NCBI RefSeq assembly: GCF_023278565.1
Contig: NC_064676.1
Span: forward strand, 7,316,001 to 7,380,000
DNA length: 64,000 nucleotides
From: Colletotrichum lupini
Taxonomy: Eukaryota; Ascomycota; Sordariomycetes; Glomerellales; Glomerellaceae
Direction: 5' to 3'
This document shows positions 1-9,257 of the stretch, piece by piece. How positions within the stretch are numbered: position 1 is the first letter of the stretch; every line of letters starts with the position of its first letter. Position numbers and translations under genes: made by a program. A model generated the notes under the pieces. It was given only the letters and a program-made list of their open reading frames with translations. It made no database searches and was not told the DNA's origin.

Positions 1-542
1 GCCTTCGGCATAGGACAAGGCGGCTACAACGGGCCCCGGGGCCCAACAAAGCCGGCCGTGAAAGCACCGGATCGCGCCCCGGACGCCGTGCACATCATCG
101 AGACCACCCCGGAGGCAGCTCTTCTTTATCGCCTCTGCGGCGACTACAACCCGCTTCACGCAGACGAGGCATTTGGGCAGCGCGCCGGGTTCAAGGGGTC
201 TATCCTCCAAGGGCTGGGCACCTGGAACATGGCTGCACACGGTTTGCTACAGAAGTTAGGCGGCGGCGACCCAAGTCGTTTTAGAGCGTACGGGGCCAGG
301 TTCAAGAGCGTCGTTTATCCCGGAGACACCCTCGAGACGCGCATGTGGGTTGTCAAAAGCGGAGGCGGGGTGGACGATGTTGTCTTTGAGACGATCGTGA
401 AGGATGATGGACGAGTTGCTCTGTAAGTCTACTCCAAGTGGCATCCTCACCGCCAAACCCTCCTTGTTGCGAGAAGGGACGCTGACAATCACGAAGGTCC
501 AATGGCTACGCCAAGATTTTGCAAGCGAAACCAAAGATGTGA
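1..542 (+). CDS. MaoC-type (hot-dog fold) enoyl-CoA hydratase, 3' part
   Basis: The 5' end lies outside the window and the frame is open to base 1. The hydratase-2 signature is clear: GDYNPLH followed by a Gly/Phe-rich stretch and ILQGLGTWNMA. In this family the Asp and His of that motif form the catalytic dyad that adds water to trans-2-enoyl-CoA. The apparent stop at 424 is inside an intron: donor GTAAGT at 423, CTGAC branch site, acceptor ending 496. Splicing gives a second exon 497-542 that ends in the expected C-terminal pattern, with final residues PKM, a weak non-canonical PTS1-like tripeptide. Two further CoA-ester hydratases lie downstream, so a shared peroxisomal acyl-CoA pathway is a reasonable inference. 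The missing N-terminus could carry a second hot-dog repeat or a dehydrogenase, so the full product is uncertain. Confidence 0.85.
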
Positions 543-997
543 TCTTTATGCCGCGCACGTGGAAGCTTTCCAGGGATACAGCTCGTGGCCTTCAGAGGAG
601 GTTTCTGTTTTTGAGGCAGAGTTTGCGCCGTGTATCATAGTCGTCCAAACTCGGACTCAGTCGCGAATATAGGTCCATCTGTGCTGCTGCAATACCGGTC
701 GTCTTATGACTTTTCGAGTCAGAAGAAGTAGAAAGAGTTGTCCTTCTTGAGTCGGCAGAGTTCAAGTGAAGGAAACGACGACACTGGCCAACAGGTTGAG
801 GTAAGGCTTGTCCGTGCAGATTGCGTGCTGTTTGAACGGAGCATCTCATCGGCATACCAGGCAATGCTGGCCAGTGTCAAGTAGTCAAAGTTTCTGTTGG
901 AGAAGACCAAAGTTGACCTCGGCAGGCCACACATCCACGCAGAGATTGCATCAAAAATGAGGTTGGATTAGTCTACGAGGGCACAAAGAGCAAAAGT
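543..997. other. Intergenic, no gene seen
   Basis: This spacer separates the hydratase 3' end from the tRNA gene. Only short open frames without recognisable motifs or splice structure occur here. It probably holds the 3' UTR of the hydratase. Confidence 0.5.
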
Positions 998-1078
998 TGC
1001 GTCGAGGGGGAATCGAACCCCCGGCTCCCCGACGCTGCTTGATGGCAACGGAGAATTTTACCACTAAACCATCGACGC
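998..1078 (-). tRNA. tRNA-Gly (GCC anticodon) with a 10-nt intron
   Basis: Read on the minus strand, a perfect 7-bp acceptor stem (GCGTCGA with TCGACGC) closes the structure and is followed by discriminator A. The D-arm is GTTT-loop-AAAT, the anticodon stem CTCCG pairs with CGGGG, and the T-arm is GGGGG-TTCGATT-CCCCC. The anticodon loop reads TTGCCA and then about 10 extra bases before the 3' half of the stem, the canonical position of nuclear tRNA introns (after base 37). An internal B box (GGTTCGATT) is present, and a TTTT stretch follows on the minus strand as a pol III terminator. Confidence 0.93.
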
Positions 1079-1164
1079 GATTCATTGGATGAAAATAACG
1101 CGAGCTGTAAGATCTCTTGTAGCGAGCTTGCGTGACCGCCAAAATCTTGTTCAAACCCTCCCAG

Positions 1165-2090
1165 CTACAGATGCGAAGGAAACCACTTGGGGTCTCTCTT
1201 CTCACGATATGCCGCCAGTCCTTCAGTCGAGTTCTTGCTCCGAAGCATTGCCTCGGCCCATAACTCCTGTCCGCGCATAGTCGCTCTGCTAACGCCAGTC
1301 TCCCATGCTTCCCGCGCCGCCAATCGCGAGATAATGACGCTGTCGGGACTCAGTCCAGCGATCTGGCTAGCATAGTCGAGTGCTCTCTCCAGAAGCCTCT
1401 CTTGCGGCACAATCTCCTTGACCAATCCCCAGTTGTGTGCCTCTTCTACTGATAATGTCCGGCCTGTGAGTATAAGATCCATCGTCCGGTGATTACCAAA
1501 GAGCATCATGCAACGAGGCAATGCGCCGGCGAGGGCAGATACGCCGCGGAGGACTTCGGGGAGACGAAATGTTGCGTTTGGTGAAGCGAAGATGACATCG
1601 GCGTTGAGAATGACTTCAAAGCCACCACCTACATGCCCGTATTAGCTCTGTCTTAGCACCTGCATCCGCAGCATTGTCCTCAAATTCCAATGTCAAGCAT
1701 ACCGTGAGCGTGGCCGTTGCATGCGACAATGATCGGTTTCCTCCCTGTCCGATTGCTCATGCCCGCAAATTGACCTGGTGGGTAGTCAAAGGCGACGTCG
1801 TTTGTCTTGATGATATCCAATCTCTGCTTCAGGTCCATGCCGGCGCAAAAGGCCTTGGTTCCAACTCCCGTGAACACGGCGCATCGCAGCTCCGGTTCGG
1901 CATCATACCATTTCCACAATGCACCGAGTTCTATCGTCGCCTCCACGGGGAGACAATTCATATGCTCCGGTCGGTTTATCGTGACAAGAAGGATGTATTT
2001 CCGCGGAAAGGATATCAGACTGTGTTCAATATGCGGGTAGGGATTCTCAATCCAAGAAGGGACTGGCTTCTTCGTCCTTGGCGTCGCCAT
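1165..2090 (-). CDS. Enoyl-CoA hydratase/isomerase (crotonase fold), PTS1 SHL
   Basis: There are two exons, 2090-1703 and 1628-1165, joined by a 74-nt intron (GTATGC...TAG), giving 283 residues. Splicing rebuilds the crotonase oxyanion-hole segment HAHGGGFEVILNADV, which the unspliced frame breaks. The first oxyanion segment is AFCAGMDLK, and the two acidic residues typical of hydratases are present (Glu in GGGFE and in LPEV). The C-terminus SHL is a plausible peroxisomal targeting signal. I chose the ATG at 2090 because its context (GAAGATGG) is good; an in-frame ATG at 2168 would add 26 residues of low-complexity sequence. It is transcribed away from the paralogous hydratase at 2979, with which it shares a promoter region. 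The substrate cannot be read from sequence; the fold also includes isomerases and lyases. Confidence 0.92.
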
Positions 2091-2978
2091 CTTCGTGATC
2101 GAGTGGCTCGCTTGGCTGTGAGTCTTACTTTGGGTTACTTGGTGCCGATGCCGTGGAACGCTGCGCAACCTGTAGTGATCTGTCTCGTATCACCCTGTTG
2201 CTGTACCTTCGAGGCTTCGATACCTAGCTCTGGTGTTCCAAAGAGTCGAAGTACCTCTCCATCATCCTTCTCGCCAAGTTGATCAACAGACAATCACCAG
2301 ATGTCGTAGACACACCTCGTCACGTAATGATACCTGACTTCCCGGCCAGTTCAGTGCACAGTGACCTGCCACGCATGCCCAATGCCCACAGACGAGAACG
2401 AGCGCAACCCCTCCCCTGATGATCCGTTGACGGATGCTCCCTAGCGAGTCGCATAGGCAAGCCGCCTCGGCAATCCAGGCGGGAACATCCCTGTGGCTCA
2501 TCACTGCGGGGTGTCCCACGATTTCGCTGTCCCTCTTTCAACCGCTGTAAAGACGCCAGAAACGTGTGTCCCGCTGAGCACGATTGGAGAGCGAGTCAAA
2601 GCCCCTGCGAAACCTGGCGCAATGGCCGTCGAGGAAGGCCAAAGCATCGGGGATGTGTGCCATGCAGGCGGAAGCCTTCTTACCCTCCCCCGATGGACGC
2701 GCCACGGAAAATAGCCCGAGTGGGGGTTAGGTGAATCCTGGATCCGGGATGTTTCCTTCGAGGACCGGATGCTAGGATTGTCGTGTGTTCTACGACTTTA
2801 TTTGAGCCCGCGAAGCTTAATAGAGGGCGGGAGTATGCAAACGAACTCCGACACAAGCAGTTGACATCGTAATAGTATCACCAAGTGAGCAACGTGATCA
2901 CGGCTCATCACAAGATCATCAAGACTGCTTCAACAAGCTCGAAATAAACCGAACCGCAGTATCAGAAAAATCCTCGGC
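2091..2978. promoter_or_regulatory. Divergent promoter between two hydratase genes
   Basis: About 0.9 kb lies between the two divergently transcribed hydratases and should contain both promoters. I see no tRNA or repeat in it. GC-rich patches such as CCTGGATCCGGG near 2740 could be binding sites for a Zn2Cys6 regulator, but no motif is clearly shared with the other cluster promoters. Confidence 0.45.
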
Positions 2979-3815
2979 ATGATGGGGTTCAAGACAGAAA
3001 CACCGCAGCCAGCAACGCCAGTTTTTCTCAGGCTTTCATACCCAGCTCCCCGGGTATTGCTTGTTCGAATGGACAGGCCAAAAGACCTCAACGCCATGTC
3101 TACAGCAGCCCAGTGGGAGATGGACTCGGTCTGGAAATGGTATGACCAGGAACCAAATCTCAGCGTCGCAATCATCACAGGCACGGGAAGGGCCTTTTCT
3201 GCGGGAGCAGACCTCAAAGAGTGGAACAATAGCATGGCCGACGACGCCGATCCAAGCCAGCGCATGGGCAACGCGCCTGCTTTCAAGCCCTTGAGCAGGA
3301 GATTGGGCAAGAAACCAGTTATTGCCGCAGTCAACGGTCTCGCCATGGGTGGCGGGTGCGAATTCGTAGTCAACTGCGACCTCGTCGTCGCCGCCGAGGA
3401 CGCTTACTTTGGGCTTCCCGAAGTCAAGAGGGGCATCGCGGCCATAGGCGGCGCTTTGCCGCGACTCATACGGACCATCGGACTTCAGAGAGCAAGCGAA
3501 TTCGCCCTGACGGGGCGTAACGTCTCGGCGCGGGAGATGGAGCAATGGGGTATCGTGAACAAGGTAGTGTCCAAGGAGAAAGTTGTCGAGGAGGCGGTGC
3601 GTTATGCCAAGATGATTGCAGCCAACTCCCCGGATGCCATTATATGCACTCGAGCTGGATTGAGGCAGGGCTGGGAAACGGCATCTGTAGAGCGAGCAGT
3701 TGAGTGGACGCTGGAGAAGGAGTTTGCAGAGCTGCAAAAGGGCGAGAACATCCTTGAGGGCCTCAAAGCATTCTCTGAGAAGCGAGAACCCCATTGGAAA
3801 GGTAGCAAATTGTAA
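2979..3815 (+). CDS. Enoyl-CoA hydratase/isomerase (crotonase fold), PTS1 SKL
   Basis: This is an intronless gene of 278 codons. Visible crotonase features are the first oxyanion-hole loop RAFSAGADLKEW (residues about 70-81), the second loop NGLAMGGGCEFVVNCDLV (about 113-130) with the first catalytic Glu, and FGLPEVKRG with the second. The C-terminus is GSKL, a textbook type 1 peroxisomal targeting signal, so the enzyme should act on CoA esters in the peroxisome. The length is typical of fungal single-domain crotonases. It is a diverged paralogue of the gene at 1165-2090; both share the WKWYDxEP segment near the N-terminus. Met1 and Met2 are adjacent, so the start is ambiguous by one codon. 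Peroxisomal hydratases of this type occur both in beta-oxidation and in polyketide or decatrienoate clusters. Confidence 0.93.
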   Translation: MMGFKTETPQPATPVFLRLSYPAPRVLLVRMDRPKDLNAMSTAAQWEMDSVWKWYDQEPNLSVAIITGTGRAFSAGADLKEWNNSMADDADPSQRMGNAPAFKPLSRRLGKKPVIAAVNGLAMGGGCEFVVNCDLVVAAEDAYFGLPEVKRGIAAIGGALPRLIRTIGLQRASEFALTGRNVSAREMEQWGIVNKVVSKEKVVEEAVRYAKMIAANSPDAIICTRAGLRQGWETASVERAVEWTLEKEFAELQKGENILEGLKAFSEKREPHWKGSKL

Positions 3816-4821
3816 GATGGACGGGATCTAATTCCAAACATGCCGTTCGAAGGGGAAAAGCAGAAGATCCCGTCTGATGAGAAACCCGGACGAACTAGAT
3901 CTGTGTGGCCTTCCTCTCTCAAAGCTTTTGCTCGACCACCGTCTAGACTAATCAAACCCGTCGTCCGAAACCAGTTGAGATCGACCAGCCAGATTTCTCC
4001 TTCTTTGTATATAGTCGATGCATACTATGTACACAGTAGAAAAGCCTACCAGGACTTGGGTTGCATGCGCTGGCAACTGCACGTTTTTGTCAGCGTTGCA
4101 GATAGACCAGGTGATGGGAAGTGAGGGCAGCCATCACCAATATCGCCCATCACATCAGACTGGTGTACCGTCGGTCCGGCCCCAAAACGGGTTTCAACTA
4201 TCAGTCCAGTGCAGCGCCTTTCACCAGCTTGACATCCCATCCCGATTCAACGATTTGAGTCAGCATCGAGCTAATGATTCGAACCACTGTCGCGGCCAGA
4301 TGCAGAAATCCCAAAGTTGTTGTGCTCAGGTCGTGGGGTGGTCTTCCCCGCAGGCCGGCGCAGGGAGAGGCCCCGACTGCACAACCAGACTCTGTGAAAG
4401 AGTTTCGAAGAGGTTCGAGTCTTCCGGGGGACACCTTGGTATGCGTATGCCGTGGGACGGTGAAGCCGCGTTACTGCGTGTGAAGAGGGAGGGGCGGGCG
4501 GGCAGAGAAACAGATGGACACATGCAGGCAGACAGACAGACGGCAAGCAAGTCAGACCAAGACTTGCATTGCATGTCTTGGGGTTCATCTCACTGCTGAC
4601 CTTGTCCCGTCACTCAACCCTCATTCGACACTACGCCGCACATATACAGTCCTCCGTCGACGTCTATAGATGGCACGTTGGTCGAGAAAGGTTGTATAAG
4701 ACTCGAGCACGGCCTCGAGCGCGCAAGATCCCGCCCGTCGAAACCCGTGTGACGACTTTCAATTCGAAATACCGACATACTGCGAGCTGGTTCCTGCATA
4801 TCGATACACCGATCATCCATC
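3816..4821. other. Intergenic; upstream region of the MFS transporter gene
   Basis: No gene is seen. The stretch includes a purine-rich GGGCGGGCGGGCAGAGA run near 4492 and a CAGACAGACAGA microsatellite near 4527. The last 200 bases are the likely promoter and 5' UTR of the transporter, with a repeated CTCGAG-containing motif near 4700. Confidence 0.45.
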
Positions 4822-6881
4822 ATGGATATCTCCAAGAACGAGTCCTATCGCGAGTTCGATGGGGCTTCGCTGGAGAAATACCGTGAGTTCGACCGCGATA
4901 CCGACCGAGACGATGCTTCTTCGATCCGTTCCGAGGCGCTCGGCGATGATCTCCCTCCCGGCTACTACTATTCTCCTCAGTTCCTAGGGGCCATGGCGGT
5001 TCGTCGACACCTTTGCCAAGACCTGGATGTTCACTAATATCATCTAGGGGTTTTGTCTTTCAGCAATGTCGGCATACATCTTCTTGATCCTGCCAACCAA
5101 CGTGCTGACATTCATCAACGCTGACATCGGTTAGTACATCCGGTAACGATGTAAAAGATGTCATATGCTTACATTAGATAGGTCCGAGCCCATATATCTC
5201 CTGGGTCAACATTGCCAGAACTCTCTCGCTGTCATTCACCTACACGATCCTGGGCCGCTTGTCAGACCTTTTCGGAAGACGATGGTTCTTCATCGGTGGC
5301 AACGTCGTCGCCATCGTCGGAATCGTCGTGTGTGCTGTGGCGCACAATGTCGAGACACTCATCGTTGGTGCCGCCATCTATGGCCTGGGCGAGACGGTCC
5401 AGCTGAGCTTCAACGTTGCCGTTGGCGAACTGGTTCCCAACAAGTACCGTCCTGTCGTCTTGTCTCTCATCTTCTTGACCAATGCCCCCATCTCCGCGTT
5501 TGGCCCTTTCGTTGGTGAGTTGATGGCGAGAGGCCCATTTGAGGATACATGTAGTTGCTCACTATATCTTAGCCCGGAAATTCGTCGAGAACCCCAATCT
5601 CAGCTGGAGATGGTGTTTCTACGTCAACATCATCGCCGTGGGACTCGCCATCGTTCTCTTGTACTTGTTTTACCACCCACCCACCTTTGAGCTTCTCCAT
5701 GACCGCAAGACCAAGCGCGAGCTGCTCAAGGAACTGGACTGTAAGTTGACTTTCCTGGTTGGCCTCTCATATCCCCTCAATGCTAACATGATGCAAAGAT
5801 CTTGGCATCTTCCTGTGGACTGCTGGCCTCACTCTTCTCCTCATGGGTGTATCTTGGGGAGGCGTCATGTTCCCTTGGGACTCTGCAGCTACCATCTCGA
5901 GCTTGGTTCTTGGTGTCGTTCTTCTGGTGGCACTCTTCTGCTGGGAGGCCTTTGCGGATCTGAAGTATCCTGCCATCCCTATCAAGTTCTTTGCCAACCG
6001 TGGTTTCATGGCACTTGTGTGCTGCGCAACGGTTGCTACAGTAGGGATTCCCCACCCCCTCCAACAAGTTCTGCGTGGCTAACAGATTCGAAGATGTTTT
6101 ACTACTCCGCTGTCTTGCTATGGCCACAGCAGGTTCAGGCCTTGTACACGACTGATATCACCTACGGCGGTTGGCTCTCGGTAAGCAGACCTCAGACCAA
6201 CGTCTCTCGCATGCAGCTAACAGTCATTAGTCCACTGTGGCAAGTGCTACAGCGCTTGGTCAAGTTTGCGCAGGAGGCATCGTGAAATGGGGAGGCAACG
6301 TCCGGTACTGGATCATCTTCGCGACCTTCTGCATGGTCGGCTTCGTCGGGGCGCTCGCGTCCCTGACCCCTGAGACACTGAACACAGGAATCGCCCTCAC
6401 CATCCTCGGCCCGTTCTTCGTGGGCTTCATCGAGCTGGCATCTCTCGCTCTGGCGCCCCTATTCTGCAAACCCTCAGATATCGGCCTCGCCTCGGGTCTC
6501 CTCGCGTCCATCCGCTCGGCCGGAGGCTCCATCGCCGTCGCCGTCTACACGACGATCCTGTCAAATCGCCTGGCAACGGAGATCCCGGCAGCTATTCGCG
6601 GCCCAGCCGTTGCTGCGGGTCTGCCCTCAAGCCAGCTCCCGGCCCTTGCAAAGGCAGTGCAGGCCGGAAAACTGGCCGCATTCCCTGGCTTGACGAGTGC
6701 CGTCAAGGCTGCCGTGGCAAAGGTGCTTCCGACTGCGTACTCGAAGGCGTTTGAGACGGTTTATCTGGCGAGTCTGGGCTTCGGAGCAATCGCGATTGTC
6801 GGATGCTTGTTCTCCAAGGATGCTCAGAAGCATCTGACGAACAAGGTGGAAAGACGTATGGGTGATGGGAAGAGAGCTTGA
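4822..6881 (+). CDS. MFS transporter, TRI12-like efflux pump family
   Basis: Seven exons (4822-4998, 5048-5129, 5182-5514, 5573-5740, 5799-6040, 6094-6180, 6231-6881) give 579 residues in one frame. Introns are 49-58 nt with GT-AG ends and CTRAY branch sites. After a charged cytosolic N-terminus comes an array of hydrophobic helices. The MFS motif A between TM2 and TM3 is visible as GRLSDLFGRRW, preceded by WVNIARTLSLSFTY, an arrangement recalled from fungal TRI12-like and siderophore pumps. The central loop (FYHPPTFELLHDRKTKRELL) separates two halves of the transporter. The role is export of a small molecule across the plasma membrane. Its position beside the peroxisomal hydratases and a Zn2Cys6 regulator suggests it exports the cluster product, which is inference. 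The 4999 donor (GTTCGT) is slightly unusual but required to keep the frame. Confidence 0.93.
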
Positions 6882-7140
6882 AGGAGACTTGAGTTACTTG
6901 ATCAAGGGGCAGAGTGATGGGGGGACTTGTGAGTGTATAGATCGTCACGCTTGTATCCAGGTTGTAGGAACGATTATCGCACGATTTGGTTTGAGGTGCT
7001 GGTGACTGTATTGCTTCAACTTCCTTCGCCTTGATTGTCTTCATTGCATGTGGCTACAGGACCGCAACCATCTATGGTCGCAATGGATGAGAAAGTTCTG
7101 ACTTCGCGCGCAGCAAGACGCTGCAGAGCTTCCCCATAAT

Positions 7141-8737
7141 TTACAATAATGAAACCTCCTGGCCTCTGCGTGATGCTGCTTTATCTAGGTCAAAATCCAT
7201 TGTACCATCCTTCCAAGCTTCATCGAGCAGCTCCCATGTAGATCGTGCCAACTGAAAGAGATACCTCTTCTTAGCAGCCGACAGCACGTCATCCACAGTT
7301 TGTTTCCAGTCAGGATGCCGCTTAAGGAGTCGAGTTTCGAGACATGCCGTTATCAGAGGGAAGACGATGCCATTGCGGCACAACAGATGCTGATTCTCGG
7401 GCAGCTGACACGCCACACAAAAGAGATGAAGTCCTGATACTAGACGGTATAGAACAATTTCTGAACTTGGCAGTGCGTCCTGCTGATCGTCGCCAACGAA
7501 TTGGCCGTCTTTCTGTGTCGCGTTTATAATACGCTGCTCGCGTCTGCGGATGTGAAGCATGCCGGCAAACCGCCAACAATCCCACAACAAGCACTGAACG
7601 TACTCGCCCATTTCACCTGGCCATCCCCAAAACCGACTTATGGAGACCTCCGCCGTCTCGAACGGGGTGTCGGCGAAGATATCCAGCAGCGAATGCGGCA
7701 CACCAGTGATGACTTCCAAGGCCTTGACTCTTCCCCCTTTCCAGGAGTCTTGAACTTGTCGAAAGCGTCTCCAAATACCGAGAGAGGGACACTTTCTTCC
7801 TAGTACGAGACAGGGCATGTCCATGAGACCGATGAATTCCAAGGCATGCCGTACTGAGAGGTCATGCTCGGGATTGGGATTGAGATATGATATAGGAGCA
7901 TTCAGATGGAAGGTTTCGGCGAGTAGTCCAATGACGGGTGTACACGGTTGTGCTTGAAGGAACTATGTGATCCATTCGCTTAGCTGAAAGATCTATGCCA
8001 TGTCTGGACATCTGCGGTCTAAGGAGGGGACTGGTAGTGGTGCGATCCAGCGTCCGCCGGACTTAGTCGGCTATCATCGGGGTCACTTACTTGAAGAACA
8101 CACAGCAGTACGCCAGAGCATGCCGTGGCAGCCGGCATAACATCGTAATGGGCCACGATTTCGCGCCGAAACTCCTTCAGAGCAGTGTCAACGTACTCCA
8201 TTGAGGAGACAGACATGTCCGAGCTACCTTCATCAAGATAGGCTTGGATGGCGGAAGATAGCAATACTAGAGATTTGCTCTTGGCAGACATCTCAACAAA
8301 GAACGGCTGGACCCATGAGCACACTGATGTGCTGTAGAGGTTCATGAGGCCTGTGCGGAGAACTGTAAGCGTCACTCCCTGTTAGCGAGCTCAACGTGAT
8401 ATATCTCATCGAGTCAGCACTGGGACACGCGCAGTTGTGGCATACACTTATGGAAAAGCTCATCCGTAACATGTGTCGTCTGTACCTGAGGGCTGGGGCG
8501 ATTCGGGAGTGCGATCTGACTTGCGAGAGTGTTGGATCCGGCTGGATTGCTAGTAGCATTGCTGCTACCTTCGCCGGCAGAGGAGTGATTCGCAGCATCA
8601 TCCACCCAGCGCAGGGGCGTTGAGTATCCAGGGCATTGGATCCCTCGTTGAGTACAGGCTTCGCAAAACGGACGGCGGCGGTCACACTTTCGTTTCCGCC
8701 GCCGACAGCTCATACAACCGCCGCGAGCGCGTTGCAT
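7141..8737 (-). CDS. Zn2Cys6 fungal transcription factor
   Basis: Exons 8737-8446, 8362-8091 and 7962-7141 give about 461 residues. The N-terminus has the binuclear zinc cluster GCMSCRRRKRKC...C..C...C with spacing C-x2-C-x6-C-x6-C-x2-C-x6-C, which binds CGG half-sites. The rest matches the helical fungal transcription factor domain in outline; the C-terminal part has DMPCLVLGRKCPSLGIWR, a pattern typical of this class. Intron 1 is 83 nt. Intron 2 (128 nt, donor GTAAGT at 8090) is less certain: it removes two in-frame TAG codons at 7993-7995 and 7963-7965, and about 40 residues usually found there in relatives would be missing. The location next to the transporter and hydratases suggests a pathway-specific regulator. 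Confidence 0.82.
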
Positions 8738-9257
8738 CTTGGTCTCTCGAATCTATAGAGTGGCAGCTCGAGATGGGATTCGTAGCCGTTGACAAATGGA
8801 TGTTTTGTCCAAAATACACACACGCACACGGAGAAGTAGAATGGACAAAGATGCCGGCATGGGAGCTTAGCCTCTGTGGCTGCTTCGATTCAGGGGACAT
8901 TGGGACTGGCCAAACGGAGCACAGACTAGGTACGGAATTCCCAGCATGATTCAGGGCTAAGAACATAAAGTTAGACCGCACTGATTAGCGAGTATAGGTG
9001 GCTACTCGAGCGTAGCACTGCCGAACCCCACGCACGGTAAACGGTGCATAGCAGATTTCCGGGTATTCAAGCAACAAAGGATGGTTGGCAAGGATGGCGT
9101 CGTCGGGTCACAAGTTCCTTTTCGGCAGCTTGCGGTAGTACTTGTTGGGGCATTACGTTATTTTGCGCAGTTGCTGTAGTATTGTCTTTCTACCTTACCT
9201 TGAGGGTGGAGAGTGGGCTAGCAAACTCCATGTGTTGCCCAGGTGTTGCTCTCATCG
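8738..9257. other. Intergenic between transcription factor and amidase genes
   Basis: No gene is seen. It contains the promoter of the zinc-cluster gene, which reads leftward, and the 3' end of the amidase transcript. Confidence 0.45.

Noticed and set aside
1674..2282. Plus-strand open frame of 202 codons
   Set aside because: It is antisense to exon 1 of the SHL-ending hydratase.
3036..3794. Minus-strand open frame of 252 codons
   Set aside because: It is a shadow of the SKL-ending enoyl-CoA hydratase on the opposite strand.
4018..4599. Plus-strand open frame of 193 codons
   Set aside because: No domain, and the composition is low-complexity and non-coding; it lies in the transporter promoter region.
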